Shown one piece after another: positions 24,022-31,743 of a DNA stretch of 64,000 bases. This DNA comes from Streptomyces sp. NBC_01485 (GTDB taxonomy: Bacteria > Actinomycetota > Actinomycetes > Streptomycetales > Streptomycetaceae), in contig NZ_CP109435.1 in the NCBI RefSeq assembly GCF_036227125.1, positions 3,968,001-4,032,000 on the forward strand. The letters run 5' to 3'. The position numbers and the translations under genes are program-made. Under the pieces are notes generated by a model. It did not search any database. It was not told the origin of the DNA and saw only the letters and a list, made by a program, of their open reading frames with translations. Numbering within the stretch: the first letter of the stretch is position 1; the number at the start of each line of letters is the position of its first letter.

Positions 24022-25278
24022 ATGGACAACGAGATTCAGCTGATCAGTGACGGTGATGGATTGGCGGTCATCGGGAACGCGACGGATGTCGAACGCTTCC
24101 TCATCTCGGAGGGACTGTCGTCGAAGGACCTCGGACTGCAACGGCTCAAGTCCGCCTTCGGTACCGGGGCTGCAGCCGCGCAGGCAGGTTCAGAGATTGC
24201 CGCCAACTCCGGTCGCTGGGTGAAGCTGACCCAGGAGTCCGCGCAGCGTGTCAAGAAGTTCGGGCTGATGGAAAGCAAGACGCCAGGCGTCAGCCACGCG
24301 ATGGTGGGGAAACCTGGCTCAATCAAGTCATGGCTCCAGATCGAGAAGGGGGCGGGCTCGTTTCTGACCAACCCGGCGCGTCTGGCTGGTGCCGCGGGGA
24401 TCATGGCACAGCTCGCGATGCAGCAGACCATGGACGAGATCACCGACTACCTCGCCACGATCGACGAGAAGGTCGACGACGTGCTCCGCGCCCAGAAGGA
24501 CGCTGTGTTGGCCCGCATGATCGGCGTCGACCTCGTGATCGAGGAGACCATGACCATCCGAGAGCAGGTGGGCCGGGTCTCCGAGGTCACGTGGTCGAAG
24601 GTGCAGGCCGCGCCGGCGACGATCGCAGAGACCCAGGCGTTCGCGCTGCGTCAACTCGACGCACTCGCGGAGAAGGTGGAGCGCAAGAGCAAGTCCAAGA
24701 TCGGTGATCTCGCCACGGCGGCCAATGAAGCCGAGTCCAAGGCTCAGGAGTGGCTCGCTGTTCTGGCTCGTTGCTTCCAACTGCAGGACGCGATCGCCGT
24801 GCTCGAACTCGACCGAGTGCTGGACGCGGCTCCGGAGGAGCTGGACCGGCATCGCCTCGGGCTTCGGGCTGCCCGACAGAACCGGCTGGATCTCATCTCG
24901 CGGAGCACCGAGCGCCTGGTGGCCCGGATGAGTGCGGCTGCTGACACGGCCAACGCGAAGGTGCTGCTGCACCCGACCAAGTCCCCGGCTGTGGTCCAGT
25001 CGAGCAACCATGTCGCAACCGGCGTCGGTGACTTCCACGGGCGGCTCGGGATTGAGTCCGGTCGCCAGTCATCGGATGCGAGACGATGGGTGGACGCGGC
25101 CGCGGAGGCGAGGAACAAGGCGCTCGAGACAGGAGCAAAGGGCGTCGGTGCCGCCAGAAGCTTCGGCAACGGGACCCTCGACCGGGCCAGCTCCGTGAAG
25201 GGCAAGCTCTCCAGCGGGATCGCCGAGCGAGCAAGCCGTTGGCGCGGGAACGAGGAGGACCACGATCAGGAAGGCTGA
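24022..25278 (+). CDS. Large helical protein of unknown function behind hsdR
   Basis: The ATG at 24022 follows GGGAGCGGGC; a longer frame upstream crosses the hsdR end and is not used. The 418-residue product has a short N-terminal alpha/beta part (IQLISDGDGLAVIGNATDVE), an Ala/Gly-rich hydrophobic stretch near 125-140 (RLAGAAGIMAQLAMQQ), then long amphipathic helices (DEITDYLATIDEKVDDVLRA and more) with coiled-coil potential, and a Ser/Gly-rich basic tail. A hydrophobic hairpin inside a helical bundle is reminiscent of membrane-inserting helical toxins, but there is no decisive motif. It lies between the two hsdR-tail repeats, so it is probably later cargo. Function unknown. Confidence 0.75.
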   Translation: MDNEIQLISDGDGLAVIGNATDVERFLISEGLSSKDLGLQRLKSAFGTGAAAAQAGSEIAANSGRWVKLTQESAQRVKKFGLMESKTPGVSHAMVGKPGSIKSWLQIEKGAGSFLTNPARLAGAAGIMAQLAMQQTMDEITDYLATIDEKVDDVLRAQKDAVLARMIGVDLVIEETMTIREQVGRVSEVTWSKVQAAPATIAETQAFALRQLDALAEKVERKSKSKIGDLATAANEAESKAQEWLAVLARCFQLQDAIAVLELDRVLDAAPEELDRHRLGLRAARQNRLDLISRSTERLVARMSAAADTANAKVLLHPTKSPAVVQSSNHVATGVGDFHGRLGIESGRQSSDARRWVDAAAEARNKALETGAKGVGAARSFGNGTLDRASSVKGKLSSGIAERASRWRGNEEDHDQEG

Positions 25279-25347
25279 GTGAACGCCGACCGTCAGCCAC
25301 GGGCGCAGCCCGACAACACCCTCAGGTCTCAGCCAGCCATGCAAGAT

Positions 25348-25383
25348 GTGGGTGCCCAGTCGCCTGTGCGACTGGGCGCCCAC
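25348..25383. terminator. Hairpin terminator, member 1 of a repeated hairpin family
   Basis: GTGGGTGCCCAGTCGC and GCGACTGGGCGCCCAC form a 16-bp stem around CTGT, between convergent genes. A related hairpin with shared flanks (GCA.GA.GTGGG... GGGCG) occurs at 27547-27582. Confidence 0.78.
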
Positions 25384-25427
25384 CGGGCGTACGAACGTAC
25401 GGCTCAGATGGGTGACTGCGGCTTGGG

Positions 25428-25691
25428 CTAGGCGGAGGGCTCGGGGGTTTCGGGGGAGGGCGGCAGGGGGTCGACGACGAAAGTCCCCAGCCCGACCTCG
25501 CCCCGCGTCCACCCCTGCTCCCGCACATGCCGCATCGCCTTCGCCGCCGTCGCGTTCACCACGCCGAACTCCTGGGCGATTTCCAGGGTGGAGGGCACGC
25601 GGCTTCCCGGCGGATACGTGCCGTTCTTGATGCGCCGGATGATCTCCGCTGCGATCTGCCGCCACAGCGGGCGTGTGCGGTCAAGCTCCAT
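25428..25691 (-). CDS. GntR-family winged-helix regulator, DNA-binding domain only
   Basis: The protein has about 87 residues from ATG 25691 (MELDRTRPLWRQIAAEI); a GTG start at 25712 would add seven. It contains a complete GntR winged helix: LWRQIAAEIIRRIKNG, PPGSRVPSTLEIAQEFGV and ATAAKAMRHVREQGW ending with a GLGTFV wing, then a Pro/Glu-rich tail. The ligand domain of full-length GntR proteins is absent, as in many short Streptomyces GntR proteins found in mobile elements related to KorSA or TraR. It is divergent from the small VRPYV gene at 25840 and probably controls it or itself. Confidence 0.82.
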   Translation of the reverse strand: MELDRTRPLWRQIAAEIIRRIKNGTYPPGSRVPSTLEIAQEFGVVNATAAKAMRHVREQGWTRGEVGLGTFVVDPLPPSPETPEPSA

Positions 25692-25839
25692 GACATCAGC
25701 GTGGGTGACCACAGCATTCCGTGCATCCGTGGTTATCTGCGGTTATCCACGCTATCTTGGGTTCGCAACACAGAGCGGCCCCGACGGGAAGCGGCTACTT
25801 CCCTACCGGGGCCTCAGCCGACTGATTGGGAGTCGACCT

Positions 25840-26148
25840 ATGCGCAGCCTACTGGCCGCGATTCTGAACCTCTTCCTGCCCACCCGCGGAGCCCACCGCT
25901 CCGCAGCAGCCCTGCCACTGCCCCTCATCCCCTGTCGGCCCGCTCCGGAGCCCCCGCCCGCGATCACGTGTCGGTACGCGGCGGACGTCATCGCCGCCGA
26001 CGGCATGCCCCTGGTCCGCCCGTACGTCGTCGAGTGGGAACGCGAGCGCGACGAACGTGACCGGCGGCGTCTTCAGCGCGAGCGGCGCCGGGCGGCGGTC
26101 CTGGCGACGCCGGGGCAGGACTACGTTCCGTGGGAGGTCGCCGTATGA
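25840..26148 (+). CDS. Small conserved Streptomyces protein (VRPYV..WE family)
   Basis: The ATG at 25840 follows TTGGGAG. The 102-residue product has a hydrophobic N-terminus (MRSLLAAILNLFLP), a variable Pro/Ala linker and a conserved core MPLVRPYVVEWERERDERDRRRLQRER, basic and helical. Similar proteins accompany GntR or ATPase-like regulators in Streptomyces; a relative occurs in segment C (36920-37444, LVRPYVLAWE). The next gene starts within its stop (ATGA at 26145), so they are coupled. Role unknown. Confidence 0.72.
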   Translation: MRSLLAAILNLFLPTRGAHRSAAALPLPLIPCRPAPEPPPAITCRYAADVIAADGMPLVRPYVVEWERERDERDRRRLQRERRRAAVLATPGQDYVPWEVAV

Positions 26149-26408
26149 GTACGAATGCGTCTCGTCTGCGCAGCCTCGGCGTCGACCCGGCCACCGGCAA
26201 GGAGGCCTTCGCGGTCACGCGCCCCGGCGGTCTTCTTGAAGGGCTGGCCGATACGCAAGCGCTGAAGGCCGCCGCCGTCCTGGTGACGGTCGTCGGCGCC
26301 GTACTGGAGGCGGGGAAGGCATCGGACGCCGAACTCGCTGCCTTCGTAACGCCGTTGCATGCCGCGCTCGAAGAATGCGTCGGCATCATCGCGACCGACC
26401 GGGAGTGA
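26145..26408 (+). CDS. Small hypothetical protein coupled to the VRPYV gene
   Basis: The ATG at 26145 overlaps the previous stop. The 87-residue protein MSTNASRLRSLGVDPATGKE is followed by a helical, Ala-rich half (LKAAAVLVTVVGAVLEAGKA, LHAALEECVGIIATDRE). No domain is recognised. High third-position GC and the overlap support a real gene. Role unknown; the two genes are probably a regulatory accessory pair. Confidence 0.7.
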   Translation: MSTNASRLRSLGVDPATGKEAFAVTRPGGLLEGLADTQALKAAAVLVTVVGAVLEAGKASDAELAAFVTPLHAALEECVGIIATDRE

Positions 26409-26568
26409 CGACGTAGAGGTATTCCACCCGGTGGCGCCCGGAGGGTTCGTCGTGGGCGCCACCGACCCACATCCGCCCCTGCTCCTTGACCCCAGGTCCG
26501 TATCCGGTCGGCACCCTTCTCGCACGCGTGGCGCTCGGCTGCCCGCCTCACTCCCGGATGAGACCGCG

Positions 26569-26824
26569 ATGCGCGGCCCACGACCGAGCGGCGGCAATCA
26601 AGGGCGCACGGTGCGGAAGTTCAGCTCCACCCCGCGCGGCACGCGGCTCGCCCGGCGGCTTGCCGGGCAGCGGCTCGACGCGTGGGGCATCCCCTACGAC
26701 TGCGACACGTCGACACGCACCACGCGCTGACGCTGATCGTCGCCGAGCTCGCCCCGGACCGCAGCGCCCGCAAGGCCGCCTGGCGGATGATCCGCCGCGA
26801 GGAGGGCCTGGACGACGACGTCTG
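26569..26824 (+). pseudogene. Chimera: RsbW-like ATPase N-terminus joined to hsdR tail
   Basis: From ATG 26569 the frame reads KFSSTPRGTRLARRLAGQRLD and AWGIPYD, typical of Streptomyces HATPase_c anti-sigma-like ATP-binding proteins. A one-base shift near 26708 continues as HALTLIVAELA, the start of the N-box. Where ANA.THG should follow, the sequence instead reads PDRSARKAAWRMIRREEGLD and a stop, i.e. the end of hsdR, in frame. The ATPase therefore lost its G-boxes through recombination into the hsdR-tail repeat. Non-functional. It marks an internal rearrangement of the island. Confidence 0.75.
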
Positions 26825-26868
26825 ACTCGTACGCCCCGGCTGGATATGGTGGCCGGGGCACCCTTGGG
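26756..26868 (+). repeat. hsdR 3' end, direct repeat copy 2
   Basis: This is the partner of 23827-23939. It starts abruptly inside the ATPase fragment (after GTCGCCGAGCTCGC) and ends in the leader of the gene at 26877, whose GGGAGGA ribosome-binding site is part of the copy. Confidence 0.9.
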
Positions 26869-26876
26869 AGGACATC

Positions 26877-27233
26877 GTGAGCACACAGCCAGACCACGGC
26901 ACGGAGCTGGTACCGCGCCCCGAACGTACCCCCGACGCCGTCCGCGTGGCGCTCGCCCGGATTGCTCCTCACCGCCTGGACGAGATGGAAAGGCACAAGG
27001 AAGAGGCGCTCGCCGCCGCCATTCGGACCAGCAAGATCGGGCACCTTCAGCACTGGCTGACCCACTGGGCCGCTCAGGTGGAGATCGAGCGTCGGCCCGA
27101 TCTCTCCGCACGCCGTAGCCGTGCTCTCGCCACGATCCACGGCACGACCAGCAAGGACGATCCCGCGTTCCGATCCGCCATGGACCAGCTGCGTGCCGTC
27201 GAGGACATGGCGACGCAGGCGGTGTCCGAGTGA
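26877..27233 (+). CDS. DUF6247-like protein, possible antitoxin
   Basis: The start is GTG 26877, seven bases after GGGAGGA. The 118-residue protein has a polar N-terminus, then RTPDAVRVALARIAPHRLDEM and helical EEALAAAIRTSKIGHLQHWL, HWAAQVEIERRPD, in the style of the actinobacterial DUF6247 family, which often stands next to a small RelE/ParE-like protein. The downstream gene overlaps its stop (GTGA, 27230-27233) and fits that role. A toxin-antitoxin function is inferred from size, coupling and family context, not shown. Confidence 0.7.
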   Translation: MSTQPDHGTELVPRPERTPDAVRVALARIAPHRLDEMERHKEEALAAAIRTSKIGHLQHWLTHWAAQVEIERRPDLSARRSRALATIHGTTSKDDPAFRSAMDQLRAVEDMATQAVSE

Positions 27234-27481
27234 CGTGGAGGTGGGAGTACGACCCGAGCGAGGCGTACGTCATCGGCGGAGCACCGCCGGCGTTCGTTGC
27301 CGAGGTCGAGAAACGGGCTGACGAGCTGGTGCGGGCCGCTGCGGCCTTCTACCTCGACGGAACACAGTACGAAGGGCTGGGCCCGAAGGGAGATACCGCA
27401 CATGTCGACAGCGGATTCTTCGTCTACCTCATCGTTCCCCGGCATGAATGCGTGTACGTCCGCCAAGTGACCTGGATCTGA
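27230..27481 (+). CDS. Small RelE/ParE-like protein, possible toxin
   Basis: GTG 27230 overlaps the upstream stop. The 83-residue product has the short alpha/beta layout of RelE-fold proteins: an N-terminal strand (TWRWEYDPSE), a helical middle (AFVAEVEKRADELVRAAAAF) and C-terminal strands GFFVYLIVPRHECVYVRQVT ending in W. The end pattern, hydrophobic strand plus VYV..VTW, is common to RelE-like toxins paired with DUF6247. Catalytic residues cannot be assigned. The pair lies next to the kinase-helicase genes. Confidence 0.65.
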   Translation: MTWRWEYDPSEAYVIGGAPPAFVAEVEKRADELVRAAAAFYLDGTQYEGLGPKGDTAHVDSGFFVYLIVPRHECVYVRQVTWI

Positions 27482-27756
27482 TCCGGCGGTCGGCCCCCGC
27501 CTCTTCGGAGCGGGGGCGTTTGCCGTCTCGGCCAACCGTGCAGGACGTGGGGCCCCAGCCGCCCGCGCGACTGGACCCCCACGGGCGGAATACGTCCTGT
27601 CGGCGGGAGGCTGACCGGCCGCCGCGCCCTCCTGCCCGTCCTCCACCGATCGCCGCGCCCGAGTCCATGTCGCACGCGACCGCTGGACGGCAGATCGACG
27701 CAGCGGTCACACTTGACCCCTGACCGTGACTGTTCATCACGCACACCGGGGGCAAG
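27482..27756. other. Intergenic region with hairpin, upstream of the kinase gene
   Basis: About 275 bases without a gene. It holds the hairpin at 27547-27582 and, near the end, TTGACC (27714) and a short A/T-richer stretch that may be the promoter of the kinase-helicase operon. Confidence 0.4.
27547..27582. terminator. Hairpin terminator, member 2 of a repeated hairpin family
   Basis: GTGGGGCCCCAGCCGC and GCGACTGGACCCCCAC pair over a CCGC loop with a few mismatches. It is related in sequence and flanks to the hairpin at 25348-25383. Confidence 0.65.
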
Positions 27757-29352
27757 GTGCCGCAGGAGGCGATCTCCGACCGTTACGAACTCCTGGAGGA
27801 GCTCAGCCACGGTGGTATGGGCGACGTGTGGCGCGGCTACGACGCCGTGCTCGACCGGCCCGTCGCCGTGAAGCTCATCCGGCAGGCGTCGGTCACCTCA
27901 CCGCAGCTGGCCGAGGAGTTCGCCAAGCGCTTCCGTCGCGAGGCCCGCATCACCGCGCGCATCCAGCACCCCGGCGTCCCGCAGGTGTACGACGCGGTGC
28001 TCGACGCGTCGTACGAGCGGCTGTTCCTGGTGATGGAACTCGTCGACGGCGTACCCCTGTCCGCCTACCTCGACCCCAGCCGGCCCCTGCCCGTCAGCTG
28101 GGCGGCCGCCGTCGCCGCGCAGATCGCGACCGTGCTGTCGTACGCGCACGACGTACCGGTCATCCACCGGGACCTCAAGCCGGGCAACATCCTCGTCGCA
28201 CGCGACGGCACCGTGAAGGTCCTCGACTTCGGCATCGCAGCGATTCTGCGCACCGACGTCACCAAACTGACCGCCACCGGCAGCCCCATCGGCACCCACC
28301 AGTACATGTCGCCCGAGCAGGTCCGCGCCGGACGCATCACCCCGCAGACCGACCTGTACGCGCTGGGCTGTGTGCTGCACGAACTCCTCAGCGGACGCCT
28401 CGTGTTCGAGGCGGAGAACGAGTATCTGCTGATGTACCAGCACGTCAACGCCGCCCCCACCCCGCTTCGACAGCTGCGGCCCGACGTCCCCCAGGCGCTG
28501 GAGGAGCTGGTCCTGCACCTGCTGCGCAAGGCGCCCGAGGCGCGGCCCGCCGACACGCAGGAGGTGTACGCGCGGCTGCTGCCGTTCCTCCCGCCACCAG
28601 GCGAAGAACCCGGCACAGCCGATGCCGGGCCGGCCGGCGCACCCGACCCGACAGGCGTGTTCCGTCATCCTTTCGCGCCCCGCGCCCGCGCCCAGGCCCC
28701 TGCACCCAGCGGTTCGACGCCGACAGCCGTCCTCCCGGGGGCCCAGCCGGTGCCCGTCCCCGCCCGGCTGCGCGAGGACATCAAGGCGGCGTACGCGCAC
28801 TCCGACGCCCTGCTGGAGGAGGAGCGGTTCGCGCAGGCCGCCGAGGTGCTCGGCGAGGTCATCGAACCCGCGGCCCTCGCTCTCGGCTCCGAGAACAAGC
28901 AGGTCCTGGCGCTGCGCCGCCAGCGAGCAGCGATCCGCCTCCTCGGGGGCGACTACCGGGCCGCCCTGCCCGAGTTCGACGCCCTCGCCGACGCGTACGC
29001 CCGCATCGCCGGACCCACCTCCGAGCAGGCCCGCGCCTGCCGCGCCCAGGCGGCCCGGTGCCGCGCCGAACTCGGCCAGGTCACCGACGCGCTCGCCGCA
29101 CTCCAGGGCGTGCTGAACGTCGTACGGGCCGTCGACAGCGACGTGAGCGAGGAAGCCGTGGAGCTACGGCACAACATCGGGATGCTGCTGCTCGCCCAGG
29201 GCCGGACCGCCGAAGCCCGGCAGGTCCTCGAACCGCTCCATCAGGACATGTGCATGGTGTTCGGCCCCGACGACGAGATGACCGTCGAGATCGCCGAGGC
29301 GCTGGCCCTGATCCGCCTCGACCTCGACGGCGACGGCGACGCCGCCGGGTAA
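27757..29352 (+). CDS. Soluble Hanks-type Ser/Thr protein kinase with TPR-like C-terminus
   Basis: GTG 27757 follows CGGGGGCAA. The kinase domain (about 10-270) has the glycine loop LSHGGMGDVW, the ATP Lys in VAVKLI, catalytic HRDLKPGN near 137, DFG near 156 and the activation-loop/APE-like SPEQ segment. It is followed by a Pro/Ala linker and about 190 residues of TPR-like helix pairs. There is no transmembrane helix or PASTA domain, unlike PknB, so it acts in the cytoplasm. The UvrD-like helicase gene starts 79 bases downstream on the same strand, suggesting that the kinase regulates it. Kinase genes of this type occur in several phage defence systems; substrate unknown. Confidence 0.85.
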   Translation: MPQEAISDRYELLEELSHGGMGDVWRGYDAVLDRPVAVKLIRQASVTSPQLAEEFAKRFRREARITARIQHPGVPQVYDAVLDASYERLFLVMELVDGVPLSAYLDPSRPLPVSWAAAVAAQIATVLSYAHDVPVIHRDLKPGNILVARDGTVKVLDFGIAAILRTDVTKLTATGSPIGTHQYMSPEQVRAGRITPQTDLYALGCVLHELLSGRLVFEAENEYLLMYQHVNAAPTPLRQLRPDVPQALEELVLHLLRKAPEARPADTQEVYARLLPFLPPPGEEPGTADAGPAGAPDPTGVFRHPFAPRARAQAPAPSGSTPTAVLPGAQPVPVPARLREDIKAAYAHSDALLEEERFAQAAEVLGEVIEPAALALGSENKQVLALRRQRAAIRLLGGDYRAALPEFDALADAYARIAGPTSEQARACRAQAARCRAELGQVTDALAALQGVLNVVRAVDSDVSEEAVELRHNIGMLLLAQGRTAEARQVLEPLHQDMCMVFGPDDEMTVEIAEALALIRLDLDGDGDAAG

Positions 29353-29431
29353 CCCGCTCGTACACCTCGCAGGCACTCGTAGCCACTCCCAGCCACAGGA
29401 CGCACGCAGCGCACACGCAGAACGGGACACC

Positions 29432-31567
29432 ATGCCACACCTCGCCTTCGACATCGGGTTCTGCGCCCAGCTCGGCAAACTCCAGGGCACTGACAAGCAG
29501 GGGGTCTTCGACGCCTGGGAGAAGTTCGAACGCCTCACCCTCGACCAGCTCTTCAAGGACCCCGGCCTGAAACTGGAGTCACTGAAGCAGGCCAAGGACC
29601 CGCACATCCGCACGATCCGCATCGCTCAGGGCACCCGCGGCGTCGTACTCGCCCCCGACAGCGGCGACACCTTCGTACTGCTGCGCGTGATGCCGCACGA
29701 CAAGGCCATCGCCTGGGCGATCAAACAGCGCGCCAGCATCAACACGGTCACCCGCGCCGTGGAGATCCGCGACATCGCCATGCTCGACGAACTGACACCC
29801 GCGTATGAGCGGATCGCCGCCGCGCCCGACGAGCGGCTCTTCGCCAAGGTCTCCGACGGTGACCTGGCCGCCCTCGGCATCGACGAGACCACCCTGCGCC
29901 AAGCCCGTGTCCTCACCAGCAAAGAGCAACTGGAGGCCTTCGCCCCCTACTTCCCGCAGGACCAGAGGGAAGTCCTGGAGTACCTCGCCGAGGGCTTCAC
30001 CGTTGAGGAGGTCTGGCGCGACCTGGTATCCGTCAACCTCCCCACCTCCGCGTCCGATCCGGTGGACACGACCGACTACGCGACGGCCATCCGCCACACC
30101 CGCACCCGCATCGCCCTCGTCACCGCCTCCGACGAACTGCGCGACATCCTCGACAGCCCGTTTGCCGCCTGGCGGGTCTACCTCCACCCCTCCCAGCACA
30201 AGGTCGCCTACCGGGCCAGCTACTCCGGACCGGCGCAGGTGACCGGCGGCCCCGGCACCGGCAAGACCGTCGTCGCCCTGCACCGCGTCAAGCACCTGCT
30301 GAAGTTCCTACGCGACGGCGACCGCGTCCTGCTGACGACGTACACCAACGCTCTCGTCGCCGCACTGCGCACCGGACTCGCCACGCTCATCGAGGACGAG
30401 GAACTGCGCGCCCGCGTGGACATCACCACCGTCGACGCCCTCGCCAGCCGCGTCGTCTCCACCTCGCGCCGCCCGCTGGGCGGCGGCGAAGAAGAGAGCC
30501 TCTGGAAGCAGGCCGCCCGGGCCACAGGATTCACCGGAACGGCCCAGTTCCTGGGCCAGGAGTACAAGCACGTCATCCTGGCCCAGGATCTGCGGAGTGA
30601 GAGGGAGTACGAGGCCGCCGACCGGCGTGGGCGGGGCAGCCGCCTCCCGGCCGCCGAACGGCCCCTGGTGTGGCGGACAGTCCGGGAGTTCACCGACCGT
30701 CTCGCGGCAGACGGCCGGCGCACCTACCTGGGGACGTGCACAGAGGCGGCCGACCTGCTCCGGGCGAACGGTCCGCTGTACCGGCACATCATCGTCGACG
30801 AGGCACAGGATCTGCACCCGGCCCAATGGCGGCTGCTGCGCGCGGCCGCCCCGGCGCGACCCGACGACCTGTTCATCGCCGGCGATCCTCATCAGCGAAT
30901 CTACGACACGAAGGTCTCCCTGCGGGCCCTCGGCATCAAGGTCGCCGGACGATCCACGAAGATGCGGAAGAACTACCGCTCCACGCACGAGATCCTCAGC
31001 TGGTCCACCGCCCTCCTCGTCGGCCGTCCCTTCGAGCAACTGGAGGACGACGCCCGCAACGAGACCCTCCTCGGCTACCGTTCGGCCCTGCACGGCAACG
31101 GCCCCGAGATCCATGCAGCCGCGTCGGAGGAAGCCGAACTCGACGCGCTCGTCGACCGGGTACGCGGGTGGACGGAGAACGGCGTGGCTCCGGGCGAGAT
31201 CGGCGTCACCTCCCGTTTCAACAAAGGCGTCGAGAAGGCGCTCGCCAGGCTGGCGGCCGCCGGTATCCCGGCGGGGAAGTTGAGGGCCGACGCACCGGAA
31301 GGGGCGGACGCCGTCCGTGTCGGCACCATGCACTCGTTCAAGGGCCTGGAATTCCGCTGTGTCGCCGTGACCGGCGTGAACGCGGACGCCCTGCCCGCGC
31401 CGAAGGCGGTGACACCTGTTGAGGCGGACCGCCTCCAGCACGAAGCGGATCTCCTGTCCGAGCGCTGCCTGCTGTTCGTGGCTTGCACGCGGGCGCGGGA
31501 CGGGCTCTATGTGTCGTGGACGGGGGAGCCGAGCCGGTTCTTGGCGGAGGCGAAAGCGACTGGCTGA
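29432..31567 (+). CDS. UvrD-like superfamily 1 helicase with RelE-like N-terminal domain
   Basis: ATG 29432 follows GGGACACC. In the 711-residue protein Walker A GGPGTGKTVVALHR is near 271, Walker B VDEAQDLHPAQ near 456, AGDPHQRIYD follows as motif III, KNYRSTHEI (motif IV) is near 513 and FVACTRARDGLYV (motif VI) near 684. The first 100 residues look like a RelE/ParE toxin fold: GVFDAWEKFERLTLDQLF, a strand IRTIRIAQGTRGVVL and VMPHDKAIAWA, where HDKAYxWA is a common RelE-family end. Fusion of a toxin-like domain to a helicase suggests an effector or RNA/DNA-sensing function. It pairs with the kinase upstream. Function is inferred. Confidence 0.85.
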   Translation: MPHLAFDIGFCAQLGKLQGTDKQGVFDAWEKFERLTLDQLFKDPGLKLESLKQAKDPHIRTIRIAQGTRGVVLAPDSGDTFVLLRVMPHDKAIAWAIKQRASINTVTRAVEIRDIAMLDELTPAYERIAAAPDERLFAKVSDGDLAALGIDETTLRQARVLTSKEQLEAFAPYFPQDQREVLEYLAEGFTVEEVWRDLVSVNLPTSASDPVDTTDYATAIRHTRTRIALVTASDELRDILDSPFAAWRVYLHPSQHKVAYRASYSGPAQVTGGPGTGKTVVALHRVKHLLKFLRDGDRVLLTTYTNALVAALRTGLATLIEDEELRARVDITTVDALASRVVSTSRRPLGGGEEESLWKQAARATGFTGTAQFLGQEYKHVILAQDLRSEREYEAADRRGRGSRLPAAERPLVWRTVREFTDRLAADGRRTYLGTCTEAADLLRANGPLYRHIIVDEAQDLHPAQWRLLRAAAPARPDDLFIAGDPHQRIYDTKVSLRALGIKVAGRSTKMRKNYRSTHEILSWSTALLVGRPFEQLEDDARNETLLGYRSALHGNGPEIHAAASEEAELDALVDRVRGWTENGVAPGEIGVTSRFNKGVEKALARLAAAGIPAGKLRADAPEGADAVRVGTMHSFKGLEFRCVAVTGVNADALPAPKAVTPVEADRLQHEADLLSERCLLFVACTRARDGLYVSWTGEPSRFLAEAKATG

Positions 31568-31743
31568 CTCAAGGGGGTGCAGGGTCGCGCAGCGAGGCAA
31601 CAGCAGATGAGTGCGACATGCAAATAACTGAGGAACGATCTTCCCCTACCTGGGAAGGCAGCGCAGAGAGCCCGAATATCCCCAGCTCACTGGACCACCC
31701 GGTCACGGTAGGGCTACTCGCCGCGTAACCGGAGACGCGGGTG
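31568..31743. other. Intergenic region between convergent helicase and propeller remnant
   Basis: About 175 bases with lower GC than average. No gene or clear terminator is seen. Confidence 0.35.

Noticed and set aside
15019..31567. BREX, Pgl or DISARM system
   Set aside because: A methylase, kinase and helicases are present, but no PglZ phosphatase, BrxC/PglY ATPase, BrxL, DrmA/DrmB or phospholipase D domain was found.
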